DNA from: Mobiluncus curtisii subsp. curtisii ATCC 35241
GTDB taxonomy: Bacteria > Actinomycetota > Actinomycetes > Actinomycetales > Actinomycetaceae
DNA: 64,000 nucleotides
Direction of reading: 5' to 3'
Assembly: GCF_000146285.1 (NCBI RefSeq)
Contig: NZ_GL385912.1
Coordinates: 2,053,251 to 2,117,250, forward strand
Both the position numbers and the translations under genes were made by a program. The notes under the pieces are model-generated. The model saw nothing but the letters and a program-made list of their open reading frames with translations. It did not search any database and had not been told where the DNA came from. Within the stretch, counting starts at the first letter, position 1. The number at the start of each line of letters is the position of its first letter. Positions 39,810-48,684 of the stretch are shown here, in pieces.

Positions 39810-42284
39810 TCAATGCCGTGAGACGCCACCGCGTCCTGCCACCCGCGAGGAGGTGTGGCTCATCAAGGTTTCCTGGATATCCTCTAGACGCAGCCCGGCA
39901 TCGTTGCGGTTGACTCGCACCCACTGTTGGTCAGGCATCAATCGCCATGATGCAGTCGTTTCTGCCATGCCGTGTTTGACCAAATCAATCAGATATTGAA
40001 TCTGTTCGGGGTCCACGATTTTCACCAGCGCTTCGACGCGACGATCCAAGTTGCGGTGCATCAGGTCCGCGGAACCAATCCACACTTCGGGGTCCCCGTC
40101 GTTCTTAAACGCATAGACTCGCGAGTGCTCCAGGAATCGTCCCAGGATAGACACCACTCTAATGTTTTCGCTCAGACCGGGGATACCCGGCTTGATGGAG
40201 CAAATGCCACGGACCTGGACCATCACCGGTACTCCCGCTTGGGAAGCCCGGTAGAGCGCATCCGTCATACGCTCGTCGACAATCGAGTTGATTTTGAACA
40301 GGATTCCAGCTTTCTTGCCAGCTTTCTTGTTAGCAATTTCGCGGTTTATCCGCTCAATCAAGCCATCACGAATGGAGCGGGGGGCGACCAGCAGTCGGTG
40401 GAAAGTCGAGCGGGGAGCGTATCCACTGAGCTGGTTGAACAAACGGGTCAGGTCTTGAGCGACTTCGCGATCATCGGTCAGCAGACCCAAATCCTCATAC
40501 CCACGTGCCGTCTTCGGGTGGTAGTTGCCGGTACCGACGTGGCAGTAGCGATGCAGTCCGTCAGGTTCTTGACGTACCACCAGGCACAGCTTGCAGTGCG
40601 TTTTCAACCCCACCAAACCGTAAACCACGTGAACCCCTGCATGTTCCATTTTGCGCGCCCAACCGATGTTGGCTTCTTCATCAAAACGCGCTTTAATCTC
40701 GACGATAGCCACGACCTGTTTCCCGGCACGGGCGGCGTCAATCAGGGCCTGGACGATTGGGGAATCACCCGAGGTCCGGTACAGGGTCTGTTTGATTGCC
40801 AGCACGTTCGGATCTTGCGCGGCTTGCACGATGAACTGCTGCACCGAGGTGGCGAAAGAATCATAAGGCAGGTGTATCAGCACGTCATGGTCACGAATTG
40901 AGCTGAAAATATCCGCAGGTTTCGATGATTCTTTCTCTGCCAGTCCTGCTGGGGTCACGGGCACATACGGCGGGTACTTCAACTGGGGAATGTCCAAGTC
41001 GTGCAGGTCGTTAAGACCGCGTAGGTCCAGCGGCGCGGGGAGTCGGAACACGTCGGAAGTCCCAATTTCGAGGTTCTCTTTTAGGAAATCCAACAGGAAC
41101 GCCGGCATAGATTCCGCCACTTCCAGGCGCACTGCCGGTCCGAAACGCCGTTTCGCGAGCTCAGATTCCATCGCGGTCAAAATATTTTCCGCGTCGTCTT
41201 CTTCGACTTCCAAATCCTCGTTACGAGTCACCCTAAACTCGTGGGCTTCTTTGATTTCCATGCCGGGGAACAGGTGATCGAGATGTGCAGAAATTATTTG
41301 TTCGATGGGGACGAAGTTAACCTTTTCCCCTGCCAAAATTACGCTCGAGGGGTCATTCTCGACCCCGTTTTCTGTCACGGCTACGAAGCGCGGCAGGATG
41401 GGTGGCACTTTGATACGCGCAAAGTGTTCTTTGCCGGTGTTGGGGTTACGCACAATTATTGCCAGGTTCAGTGACAGCCCGGTGATGTAAGGGAAGGGGT
41501 GGGACGGGTCCACTGCCAGCGGCGACAGGATGGGGAACACCTGATTGCGGAAGTATCGGTGCAGAATTTCGTGGTGAGTTTCGTTCAGACGATCCCAATC
41601 GGTGATGACCAGACCGGCTTTATCCAGAGCTGGGCGAATCTCGTCTTGGAAAGAATGATAGACGTTACCGGTCATCTCGTGGGAGCGTCGGCTGATTTCG
41701 CCTTCCAGCTGACGCGGAGTCAACCCCGATGCAGAAACTGTCGCGAATCCCGCGGCGATACGGCGCTTCAGACCCGCGACCCGTACCATATAGAACTCGT
41801 CCAGGTTGGAGCAGTAAATCGTCAGGAACCACGCCCGTTCCAACAGTTGCAGACGCGGGTCTTGGGCTTGTTCAAAGACCCGCTGGTTGAAAGCGAGCCA
41901 GGACAGTTCCCGGTCGGCGAAACGCCCCTTGGGCAGTTTCGGCAGCCCGTCGGGGGTCAACCCGTCTTCTTTCTTTAGGGTGAGGGGCTTGTGGTCAATC
42001 TTATTTGAGGATTTGTTCTTTTTGAGTTTTGAGCCTAAGGCGTCCGCACGAGCTATCGCGACCGGGTCGGGCAGGGTTTCTTCTCGAGGGGCTTGTGGTT
42101 CCGTAAAGTCCGCATCGTCGTATTCTTGGGAACCACCGGGATTCAAATCGTTTTTCGGAAACATTTCCTCCGCCGTAGCGCCCGCGAACAGGGATTTCTT
42201 TTCTGTTCCCGGCAAGGGAGGTGGGACGGGAATTTCTGTCCCATTTGTTTCCGGTTTAGCGTTGTTCTTCTGGTTATCCGACAC
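39810..42284 (-). CDS. ppk: Polyphosphate kinase PPK1
   Basis: Makes and degrades inorganic polyphosphate from ATP. 824 residues, with an unusual N-terminal extension of about 110 rich in charged and Pro residues. The core starts at [32 protein letters not shown]. It includes [17 protein letters not shown], the phospho-His region [27 protein letters not shown] and [18 protein letters not shown]. Start chosen as the GTG at 42284 with GAGGGG eight bases upstream; a TTG 15 bases earlier is less likely. Followed by the Nudix/phosphatase gene. Confidence 0.95.
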   Translation of the reverse strand: MSDNQKNNAKPETNGTEIPVPPPLPGTEKKSLFAGATAEEMFPKNDLNPGGSQEYDDADFTEPQAPREETLPDPVAIARADALGSKLKKNKSSNKIDHKPLTLKKEDGLTPDGLPKLPKGRFADRELSWLAFNQRVFEQAQDPRLQLLERAWFLTIYCSNLDEFYMVRVAGLKRRIAAGFATVSASGLTPRQLEGEISRRSHEMTGNVYHSFQDEIRPALDKAGLVITDWDRLNETHHEILHRYFRNQVFPILSPLAVDPSHPFPYITGLSLNLAIIVRNPNTGKEHFARIKVPPILPRFVAVTENGVENDPSSVILAGEKVNFVPIEQIISAHLDHLFPGMEIKEAHEFRVTRNEDLEVEEDDAENILTAMESELAKRRFGPAVRLEVAESMPAFLLDFLKENLEIGTSDVFRLPAPLDLRGLNDLHDLDIPQLKYPPYVPVTPAGLAEKESSKPADIFSSIRDHDVLIHLPYDSFATSVQQFIVQAAQDPNVLAIKQTLYRTSGDSPIVQALIDAARAGKQVVAIVEIKARFDEEANIGWARKMEHAGVHVVYGLVGLKTHCKLCLVVRQEPDGLHRYCHVGTGNYHPKTARGYEDLGLLTDDREVAQDLTRLFNQLSGYAPRSTFHRLLVAPRSIRDGLIERINREIANKKAGKKAGILFKINSIVDERMTDALYRASQAGVPVMVQVRGICSIKPGIPGLSENIRVVSILGRFLEHSRVYAFKNDGDPEVWIGSADLMHRNLDRRVEALVKIVDPEQIQYLIDLVKHGMAETTASWRLMPDQQWVRVNRNDAGLRLEDIQETLMSHTSSRVAGRGGVSRH

Positions 42285-42376
42285 CTTATGTCCCCTCAAC
42301 TATTGGTTAGTGTTGCTCATGTATTGCTTATGTGCAGTTTGCTGTCCCGTGCGGGGGCGGCAAGTGGTGCAGCGCC

Positions 42377-43012
42377 TCAGTCCAAGCGACCTTCGCGATA
42401 CATTGCCGCCGCATCGAGCAGCTCGTCGGCGGTGACCAGCAGGGCGTTGTCTCGCAGGGTTACTTCGTTAGCCAGCGGGTTCGCGGAATCTTTCTTCATC
42501 CAAACCGATTCACTGGCTGCCAAGACTCGCAGCACCGCCTGGGACCTATCCAGAAAATCGGCGAAATTATCGTCGAAACTTCCGCTCAGGATTTGTTCCA
42601 GCTGTTTTTTCCAGGCGGGAAAATCCAGGGAATGCGCCCCGTCAATATCGAGATATTCCGAAAGCTGCGGGGAATTGAGTCCCTGTTTGAAGCGCGTATT
42701 CACGCCTTCCGGGTAGCGTTTCACCCACTGATCTATCAGCAGCAGTCGCCACAGGACACCGGGCAGGGTGTTGACTGGGGAACGCGACCACAGCTCGGCG
42801 AGTTCATCTACGCCGTTCCCTTGCATGAATGCCAGCAGGCGTTCCTTGGTCTCCGGCTCGGGGTCAGACCACTCTCCGTTGGGGGATTTCACCAAGATCC
42901 GAGCCGAGGTGTGCGCGGATTCACTGGACAGTGCCGGGTCTTCCTCGCCTTCCAAATATTCCAAAGTTTCTGGTTCGATGATGGCCGGGCGTCGCGGTTT
43001 CCTGGTTTCCAT
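42377..43012 (-). CDS. Conserved hypothetical protein upstream of ppk
   Basis: 211 residues, soluble and acidic, mostly helical in appearance. It opens METRKPRRPAIIEPETLEYLEG. The part from about residue 60 (ETKERLLAFMQGNGVDELAELWSRSPVNTLPGVLWRLLLIDQWVKR) to the end reads as a globular helical bundle. No signal peptide, cysteine cluster or catalytic motif was seen and I do not recognise the family. AAGGAGG sits five bases before the ATG, so translation is well supported. It lies 92 bp upstream of ppk on the same strand. Confidence 0.65.
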   Translation of the reverse strand: METRKPRRPAIIEPETLEYLEGEEDPALSSESAHTSARILVKSPNGEWSDPEPETKERLLAFMQGNGVDELAELWSRSPVNTLPGVLWRLLLIDQWVKRYPEGVNTRFKQGLNSPQLSEYLDIDGAHSLDFPAWKKQLEQILSGSFDDNFADFLDRSQAVLRVLAASESVWMKKDSANPLANEVTLRDNALLVTADELLDAAAMYREGRLD

Positions 43013-43259
43013 GGTTTCCTCCTTCGGTTTACCTTAATTATCCCCGTTCACACGGGTTTTTGTGCGAACTTGGAGATGCAGAGAGCATTTCCCTCGCTGT
43101 TCCCAATCCGAGGGATTCTGACGGGGCACACCTGGAGCTGCAGCGCCCACACCAGATAGTCTCAGGATGGCGGTCAATCCGCTGGCAGACCTGATTTTCA
43201 GCAGGGGACCACGTGCTCAGTTGTCGTTACGGAGATTTTTTACTTATAATCTTTCCTAC

Positions 43260-43332
43260 GGGCCTATAGCTCAGTTGGTAGAGCAGCGGACTTTTAATCC
43301 GTGGGTCGGGGGTTCGAGCCCCCCTGGGCCTA
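43260..43332 (+). tRNA. tRNA-Lys(UUU)
   Basis: 73 bases forming a full cloverleaf: acceptor GGGCCTA/TGGGCCT, D-arm GCTCAGTTGGTAGAGC, anticodon arm GCGGA CTTTTAA TCCGT with anticodon TTT, T-arm GGGGG TTCGAGC CCCCC, discriminator A. The CCA end is not encoded. Confidence 0.97.
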
Positions 43333-43337
43333 CTTTT

Positions 43338-43368
43338 TGAGTGGGATGAGCTTTGGACATCCCACTCA
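43338..43368 (+). terminator. Hairpin after tRNA-Lys
   Basis: TGAGTGGGATG and CATCCCACTCA form an 11-bp stem six bases after the tRNA end; it is followed by AAACATTT and lacks a T-run. It could serve as a processing or weak termination signal. Confidence 0.45.
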
Positions 43369-43421
43369 AACATTTAACGCTGCCCAGTGGGCATTGCGCC
43401 GCCGAAGCACCAAACAGAAAA

Positions 43422-43437
43422 AGCCCCCTGGGTCTAC
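43422..43437 (+). repeat. Partial copy of the tRNA-Lys 3' end (att-like)
   Basis: AGCCCCCTGGGTCTAC here differs from AGCCCCCCTGGGCCTAC at the tRNA-Lys 3' end (43317-43333) by one missing C and one C-to-T change. tRNA 3' ends are common integration sites, but no integrase is visible and the match is short and GC-rich. Confidence 0.3.
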
Positions 43438-43483
43438 CCACAACCCAATCCTCGACCCATCAATACAACCGCACGAAAGCATT

Positions 43484-43511
43484 AAAAAACGGCACCGAAG
43501 TGCCGTTTTTT
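43484..43511. terminator. Bidirectional terminator beside the molbindin gene
   Basis: AAAAAACGGCAC and GTGCCGTTTTTT flank a short loop: a classic A-tract/hairpin/T-tract structure active in both directions. It lies 17 bp past the mop stop codon. Confidence 0.9.
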
Positions 43512-43528
43512 ATAGTTTCTCTGAGAGA

Positions 43529-43741
43529 TTAAGCGTCTACACCCACCATTACAGAGGATGCTTTCACAATGGCGTAAGCATCTGAGCCTTCAGAAAGCCC
43601 CAAATTGTCCACCGAAGTGTTGGTGATGGACGCCGCGAAGCAAACCCCCGGAGCGACTTCAATTTCAACGATTGAATTGACCGCACCACGTTCAATGTTC
43701 TTTACCGTGCCTTTGAACTGGTTGCGTGCAGAAATTTTCAT
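43529..43741 (-). CDS. Molybdopterin/molybdate-binding protein (single Mop/TOBE domain)
   Basis: 70 residues making one Mop domain (MKISARNQFKGTVKNIERGAVNSIVEIEVAPGVCFAASITNTSVDNLGLSEGSDAYAIVKASSVMVGV), the fold of molbindins that oligomerise and bind molybdate or tungstate in the cytoplasm. The ATG at 43741 follows GAAGAGG. It stands alone: no modABC or molybdopterin synthesis genes are in the window. The strong terminator directly downstream supports a single-gene transcript. The 243 bp upstream hold no gene I can support. Confidence 0.88.
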   Translation of the reverse strand: MKISARNQFKGTVKNIERGAVNSIVEIEVAPGVCFAASITNTSVDNLGLSEGSDAYAIVKASSVMVGVDA

Positions 43742-43984
43742 TTTTACCTCTTCATTGTGTTCTGTCCCAGCCAACCCGAGACGCCATCGATTTCCGGGAA
43801 ATACACTCCCGAATCAATCTGATTCTATCATGGCGCTATATCCGCATTTGCTTGCAAATAAAGGACTTTAAGCCTCTGGTGCTGCTCGGCGGGTCTGTCG
43901 AGAGGAAGTATCTGTCGGGGACATAGCTACCGGCGCGTATTGGTGAAAATTTCTCGCATCCCGAGCGTAACCCCTACCTGCCGT

Positions 43985-44749
43985 TCAGCTCATTTCTTTT
44001 TTCCCAAACTGCGTGAGAGCAATGAACCACATAATTGCAGTAATGAGAACAGCAATGGGCACAAATGGCCAGAGGGTAAATCCTGTACCGATGGTGAGTA
44101 TCCTATCGCTGTGGAGCGAGAGTGAAACCAGATACCCGCTGTAGCAATAGGGATAGAGCAACCATAGTGGTGTGTTTGCCATGAGGATACCGGGTATGAC
44201 CAGAAGTATATTTATACCAATAGATAAAAACAATTTGTCAAACACTACCGTAATCGCCCACATAATCGTTAAGCTAGGAATCATGGTCAGGAAAAGCGCG
44301 CCGCACCATTTTAATAGAAACACGAGTGGGAGCGATTCTTGAATTCCCATACTAAAGGTCGCCATCCATCCGGCGATTACGAAACAAGCCATGAACACGA
44401 CCATTTCCAGAAGCAAATAAGCGAGCAACACGCAAAATTTTGCAGCTGAGAGAGCATAGCGGCTAATGGGAAGTGCCAACATTTTTAGTATGCCATTATG
44501 GTCTGTTTCGCGACCCGCAATCATCACACATACTACAATCATGCTCAATGGGAGCAGGTAATAGGAATAGATTAATGCACTTTGGATGAACATCGCTGCC
44601 CAAGCGTTAGGATACTCAGGCGATAAGTAGCTACGAAGGCTTGCCACACCGGAGCTAACGACGAGCAGCGGGGCTATAAAGAGTAAAAGGGTTATGTGGC
44701 TGCGTTTTGTTTTCAAAAATTCGATTTTGAGCAATTCCGAAAAATTCAT
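43985..44749 (-). CDS. ABC transporter permease, lantibiotic-immunity (LanG/MutG) type
   Basis: 254 residues with about six membrane segments. The N-terminal MNFSELLKIEFLKTKRSHITLLLFIAPLLVV matches ABC-2 type permeases of the peptide-antibiotic protection family (LanEG, MutEG, CprB/C), which expel or shield the membrane from lantibiotics and related peptides. The conserved middle GRETDHNGILKMLALPISR is the cytoplasmic coupling helix region typical of such subunits. Codon use is AT-richer than the flanking core genes. Last gene of a minus-strand ATPase-permease-permease set. Confidence 0.85.
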   Translation of the reverse strand: MNFSELLKIEFLKTKRSHITLLLFIAPLLVVSSGVASLRSYLSPEYPNAWAAMFIQSALIYSYYLLPLSMIVVCVMIAGRETDHNGILKMLALPISRYALSAAKFCVLLAYLLLEMVVFMACFVIAGWMATFSMGIQESLPLVFLLKWCGALFLTMIPSLTIMWAITVVFDKLFLSIGINILLVIPGILMANTPLWLLYPYCYSGYLVSLSLHSDRILTIGTGFTLWPFVPIAVLITAIMWFIALTQFGKKEMS

Positions 44750-44760
44750 TGTAATTTCCC

Positions 44761-45486
44761 CTATTCATAGCGCAGATGACGAACACACCAGAGTCCGGCT
44801 GCGAAAAACAGAATGGTTTCTATCAGGGATACGAGCACTACCGCGGTATCCGGTTGGGCGCTCATCGCGACAGCGGGTTTGAGCATGACCACAAAAGGTG
44901 ACACCAGGCTTAGGACTATGTCTGAAGTCGCCAAAGCCATCCCACTCAGAAATCCCACCACCCCAATTCCGAGGGTGATCCATACATTTTTAATTCTTGA
45001 CGAAACAAATAGCATAAAGGACAGAACGGGCAACGAAGTGAGAAATGAATAGCCTGCAAACGAAATCAGGATTCTGATGTCGAATGCGCCGGAAGGCAAA
45101 TCAACCGCTCCAATAGCTGCAAGTGCCCAGTTTTGCAGGCAAACAGCTATCGCGAACAAGACGCTCATAATGGTAAATTTGCTCACATATACTGCAGTGA
45201 CATTGACTGGAAGCATATACAATTTCTTTACCGCATTTCCTTTAAATTCCACATTGTATATGATGCAGGCTGCAGCAATCAGACCGAACATATTTAATAC
45301 CATAATCATGCCGTAAAGCTGGGTCAGCAGGATATCCATCGGGGCGAGGGGCAGACTCAATAATGTTTCTTTGCGTAAAGTGAAATTTAGAAACGCGTAG
45401 GCTGCACCCAAGATACCCACTGCCAGCATGAGTGGGAGAAAACCCGTCCTTTTGCATTTCTTAAGTTCGATTGCCAGCGCTGTCAT
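44761..45486 (-). CDS. ABC transporter permease, lantibiotic-immunity (LanE/MutE) type
   Basis: 241 residues with about six hydrophobic segments. MTALAIELKKCKRTGFLPLMLAVGILGAAYAF and the coupling helix EFKGNAVKKLYMLPVNVTAVYVSKF are characteristic of the E subunit of peptide-antibiotic protection transporters. The start overlaps the ATPase gene end by four bases (ATGA), so the subunits are translated together. It is separated from the second permease by 11 bp. Base composition is AT-richer than the core genes. Confidence 0.85.
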   Translation of the reverse strand: MTALAIELKKCKRTGFLPLMLAVGILGAAYAFLNFTLRKETLLSLPLAPMDILLTQLYGMIMVLNMFGLIAAACIIYNVEFKGNAVKKLYMLPVNVTAVYVSKFTIMSVLFAIAVCLQNWALAAIGAVDLPSGAFDIRILISFAGYSFLTSLPVLSFMLFVSSRIKNVWITLGIGVVGFLSGMALATSDIVLSLVSPFVVMLKPAVAMSAQPDTAVVLVSLIETILFFAAGLWCVRHLRYE

Positions 45487-46265
45487 AGTTTTGCCCTCTG
45501 CTTCCGGTGCTCATTGTCGGTTTCAATCATGGACAAGAACATTTCTTCCAAATTGTCTGTAGCGTAACCGGATTTCAGGGCATACTTTCGCAGTTCGGCA
45601 AGACTTCCTTCAAACAGCAAGCGACCGTGGTTAAGTATTCCGATGTCATCCGCCATCAACTCAATCTCAGACAGCATATGAGATGAAATCAGGACTGTGC
45701 AGGCATATAGACCTGGCAGCGACTTAATCAGATTTCGGATCTCGTGTATTCCCGACGGATCGAGACCATTTGTCGGCTCATCCAAAATCAAAATCGGGGG
45801 TCTGCCGAGCAACGCTCCAGCCAGCCCTAACCGCTGTTTCATACCCAGGGAATACTTTTTTGCCAAACGGTCGCCGAACTCGGACAGCCCGACCAAATCT
45901 AACGCATCATCAACTGCACTTTTCGGTAATCCCAAAATGCGGCGAATAATTTCAAGGTTCTCCTTACCGGTCAGATTTGCATAGAAAGACGGAGACTCAA
46001 TAAATGATCCGATTTCTTTCAGTATGGATATGCGGTCCCCAGGAAACTGTTTTCCATCTATCGTAAAGGTACCCCTACTGGGAGACGTGAGACCTAAAAG
46101 CATCTTCATGGTAGTAGATTTACCTGCCCCATTCGGACCCAGGAAACCGTAAATACTTCCTTTCCGAATATGCAGTGACACGGCGTCGACAGCAACAAAT
46201 GATTTGTACTTTTTTGTTAACTGTTCCGTGGTAACAATATAGTCATGAGCAATTTTTTCGTCCAT
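45483..46265 (-). CDS. ABC transporter ATP-binding protein, bacitracin/lantibiotic type (BcrA/LanF)
   Basis: 260-residue nucleotide-binding subunit: Walker A FLGPNGAGKSTTMKMLLGL, Q-loop region KEIGSFIESPSFYANLTGKENLEI, signature YSLGMKQRLGLAGALLG, Walker B PILILDEPTNGLDPSG, and H-loop ISSHMLSEIELMADDIGIL. The E-loop-like IESPSFYANLT (Q replaced by E, as in LanF proteins) points to the lantibiotic-protection family. It lacks a good ribosome site, and TATGGT stands just before AAAACC-ATG, so the message could be leaderless. Divergent from the response regulator. Confidence 0.9.
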   Translation of the reverse strand: MDEKIAHDYIVTTEQLTKKYKSFVAVDAVSLHIRKGSIYGFLGPNGAGKSTTMKMLLGLTSPSRGTFTIDGKQFPGDRISILKEIGSFIESPSFYANLTGKENLEIIRRILGLPKSAVDDALDLVGLSEFGDRLAKKYSLGMKQRLGLAGALLGRPPILILDEPTNGLDPSGIHEIRNLIKSLPGLYACTVLISSHMLSEIELMADDIGILNHGRLLFEGSLAELRKYALKSGYATDNLEEMFLSMIETDNEHRKQRAKL

Positions 46266-46286
46266 GGTTTTACCATAGTGCCCTGT

Positions 46287-46325
46287 CCTTACGGCAAAAT
46301 TCTCCCTACCTTACATTTACCTTAC
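46287..46325. promoter_or_regulatory. Candidate response-regulator operator, three CCTTAC repeats in 11-bp phase
   Basis: CCTTAC begins at 46287, 46309 and 46320, that is 22 and 11 bases apart; the last two are within the longer direct repeat TACCTTAC. OmpR-family regulators bind such helically phased direct repeats. For the ABC genes it covers the region upstream of and into a weak -35 (TTTGCC) of a TATGGT promoter. Confidence 0.5.
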
Positions 46326-46471
46326 TTTTTCAATCCAGACGCCCCACATCCCCACCATGAGCTCGACAGCCGAGTATCGTTTACTTGGAGCTAATGCCAC
46401 CAGATTCCGGTATCTCACGCAAATGGCAGGGATACGATGACATGCAGGATAGGTACCCAGGAGGCGTGACC

Positions 46472-47179
46472 ATGAATCAGGATGCTTATTTACTGAACAA
46501 GCGCATACTCCTCGTTGATGATGAGCAAGACCTGTTAAACATGGTTTTATCAATTCTCAAAGAATCCAGCTTTCGCCAAATTATGACGGCAAGAAGTGTG
46601 AAAGAAGCCCTCGAAGTGGCTCAAAAGGCGACACCCGAATTAGCAATCATCGATGTGATGCTTCCCGATGGCACCGGCTTTGAGTTAATGAACAAATTAA
46701 AGCAATACGCCGACTGCCCTATTTTGCTGCTCACCGCATGTGGTGAGGACGAAGATAGGTTTAAGGGATTTAGTTTAGGCGCAGATGACTATATCGTAAA
46801 GCCATTTCACCCCAAAGAGCTAACGTATCGCATCATGGCTATACTAAGGAGAAGCTACCGCGGAGAAAATCCCATAGTGACACTGAGAAATAGTCAGATT
46901 GATTTTTCCTCGGCTGAAGTAATAAAGGATAATGAACGTATCCCCCTAACCGCTAAAGAACATGACATCCTCTCCGCCCTATACCGAAACGCCGGTCGTA
47001 TCGTAACGATTGAAGCATTATGTGAAGCCGCCTGGGGTACCAATCCCTTTGGGTACGAAAATTCTTTGATGGCGCACATACGGCGCATCAGGGAAAAAAT
47101 AGAACGCTATCCTTCGCAGCCTGTTTCTTTGGTCACGGTAAGGGGACTGGGCTACAAGCTGATTCTAGAGGAGAAGTAG
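46472..47179 (+). CDS. Response regulator, OmpR family (partner of the ABC transporter)
   Basis: 235 residues. The receiver domain has the acidic pair in RILLVDDEQD, phosphoacceptor Asp61 in LAIIDVMLPDGTGFE, LLTACGED and the Lys of DDYIVKPFHPKEL. The DNA-binding winged helix is IPLTAKEHDILSALYRNAGRIVTIEALCEAAWG...LMAHIRRIREKI...VRGLGYKL. The ATG at 46472 has AGGAGG seven bases upstream; in-frame ATGs before it were rejected. One base separates its stop from the kinase ATG. Likely activator of the divergent ABC genes (inference). Confidence 0.92.
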   Translation: MNQDAYLLNKRILLVDDEQDLLNMVLSILKESSFRQIMTARSVKEALEVAQKATPELAIIDVMLPDGTGFELMNKLKQYADCPILLLTACGEDEDRFKGFSLGADDYIVKPFHPKELTYRIMAILRRSYRGENPIVTLRNSQIDFSSAEVIKDNERIPLTAKEHDILSALYRNAGRIVTIEALCEAAWGTNPFGYENSLMAHIRRIREKIERYPSQPVSLVTVRGLGYKLILEEK

Positions 47180-47180
47180 C

Positions 47181-48584
47181 ATGAAAAGCGTACCGAAGCT
47201 CATACACCGGTTCATAAGCATTTTTCTGCTCAGCTCTGTACTGATAATTTTACTGAACATTATTGCGTTTGTCGTACTCGTAGCAAACTACGCCCCCAGT
47301 GAAGATGCCTCTCCCTACACCATCGCCCGGGCGACTGGAAAAGCCTTACAGGTTTCTTCCCGCGGGGAATATGACTTATCAGATAGCATGTCCACAAAAT
47401 TAACCGAGGCGAGAGCGTGGGCGATTTTAATAGATAACGAGACATTAAAAGTCATCTGGAGAACCCCAAACACTCCTCAGACCATTCCAAATTCTTACAC
47501 ATTGTCAGATATAGCTGATTTGAGCACCGGGTATCTTGACGGCTACCCTACCTATACCGGCAGAAATAATCATGGCGTGGTTGTAGTCGGATTTCCACAC
47601 CATAGTTTTTGGAAACATGCCCAACCGAGCTGGAACTACAGTTTAATTTCTAACTTTCCGCAAATCCTCCTGAGCATATTATCTATCAACGTCCTGTTGA
47701 TCCTCGGAATTTATCTAACTGCTAACACCAAGTTCCTCAAGTCCGTCAACCCAATCACCAAGGGCATACAACAGCTTTCTAGGGGAGAGAGTGTCTCTAT
47801 CCCTGAGACTGGAGTCCTTTCGGAACTAGCCGCAAACATCAACTCTGCTTCTGACATATTGCAGCAGCAAAGAGAACAGTTGAGAAAGAAGGAAACCGCT
47901 AGGGCGAACTGGATTGCCGGGGTTTCCCACGATATCCGGACCCCGCTCTCGATGGTTATGGGCTTTGCTGGTCAGTTAGAAAATTCACCCCAGCTTTCGG
48001 TTCCAGACCGTAAAAAAGTGACGATGATTATCAAACAAAGTGAACGAATGAAGAACTTGATCCGAGACCTCAATCTCGCGTCCAAGCTCGATTACAATAT
48101 GCAACCACTGATGATTCAACCGCACAATGTTGTTGCCATCGTTCGACAGACAGTCGTAGATTTCATAAATATGGATCTGCCAGATGGATTTTCGATAAAA
48201 TGGCTCACTGACGAAAATCTAGCCTCTTGCAATGTCAATGTAGACCAGGATTTACTGCAACGAGCCCTCTCAAATCTGCTCTATAACAGCATCTCCCATA
48301 ACGAAAATGGCTGCACGATATACGTATCCGTCTCTGTACAACACAATAATTGCATTATCCGCGTCGAGGATGACGGAATAGGTGTTTCCGCTCCAGAATT
48401 AGAACAGCTCAACCATACTCTGCATTATATGATTTGTGACACCAGCACCACTGAACAGCGACATGGCTTAGGACTTCTCATCGTGCGACAGATTATCGAC
48501 GCCCATAAAGGAACGGTCACGATAAGCCCCAGCAAACATGGCGGCTTAAAGGTGACTCTATCAATACCGCAACAGACTATTTAG
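47181..48584 (+). CDS. Sensor histidine kinase for the peptide-antibiotic ABC module
   Basis: 467 residues. Two membrane helices (about 10-36 and 160-181) border an extracytoplasmic sensor of about 120 residues without recognised fold. A HAMP-like linker follows, then the dimerisation domain NWIAGVSHDIRTPLSMVMGFAGQLE with His250. The N-box is NLLYNSISHNENG, G1 is VEDDGIGVS, and G2 is RHGLGLLIVRQI. The large sensor separates it from the short-loop BceS kinases and is closer to SpaK/CprK-type sensors of lantibiotics. AT-rich codon use matches its neighbours, so the whole module was probably acquired together. Confidence 0.9.
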   Translation: MKSVPKLIHRFISIFLLSSVLIILLNIIAFVVLVANYAPSEDASPYTIARATGKALQVSSRGEYDLSDSMSTKLTEARAWAILIDNETLKVIWRTPNTPQTIPNSYTLSDIADLSTGYLDGYPTYTGRNNHGVVVVGFPHHSFWKHAQPSWNYSLISNFPQILLSILSINVLLILGIYLTANTKFLKSVNPITKGIQQLSRGESVSIPETGVLSELAANINSASDILQQQREQLRKKETARANWIAGVSHDIRTPLSMVMGFAGQLENSPQLSVPDRKKVTMIIKQSERMKNLIRDLNLASKLDYNMQPLMIQPHNVVAIVRQTVVDFINMDLPDGFSIKWLTDENLASCNVNVDQDLLQRALSNLLYNSISHNENGCTIYVSVSVQHNNCIIRVEDDGIGVSAPELEQLNHTLHYMICDTSTTEQRHGLGLLIVRQIIDAHKGTVTISPSKHGGLKVTLSIPQQTI

Positions 48585-48684
48585 TGCCCCTCCCCTACTT
48601 TCACTATTCGCTACTCGGCACCCGCTTTTGTTTCATTGTGTGTTCCGACACTCTCACCATCCAACCGTGCAATCAGCAGACATC

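Noticed and set aside
39972-40901. 309-codon plus-strand frame opposite ppk
   Set aside because: Lies wholly within the highly conserved ppk coding region and has no recognisable domain.
42332-43159. 275-codon plus-strand frame opposite the gene at 42377-43012
   Set aside because: The minus-strand gene has a strong ribosome site (AAGGAGG) and sits in the ppk unit; the plus frame has neither.
43301-43585. 94-codon plus-strand frame after tRNA-Lys
   Set aside because: It starts inside the tRNA and runs through a strong bidirectional terminator into the antisense of mop.
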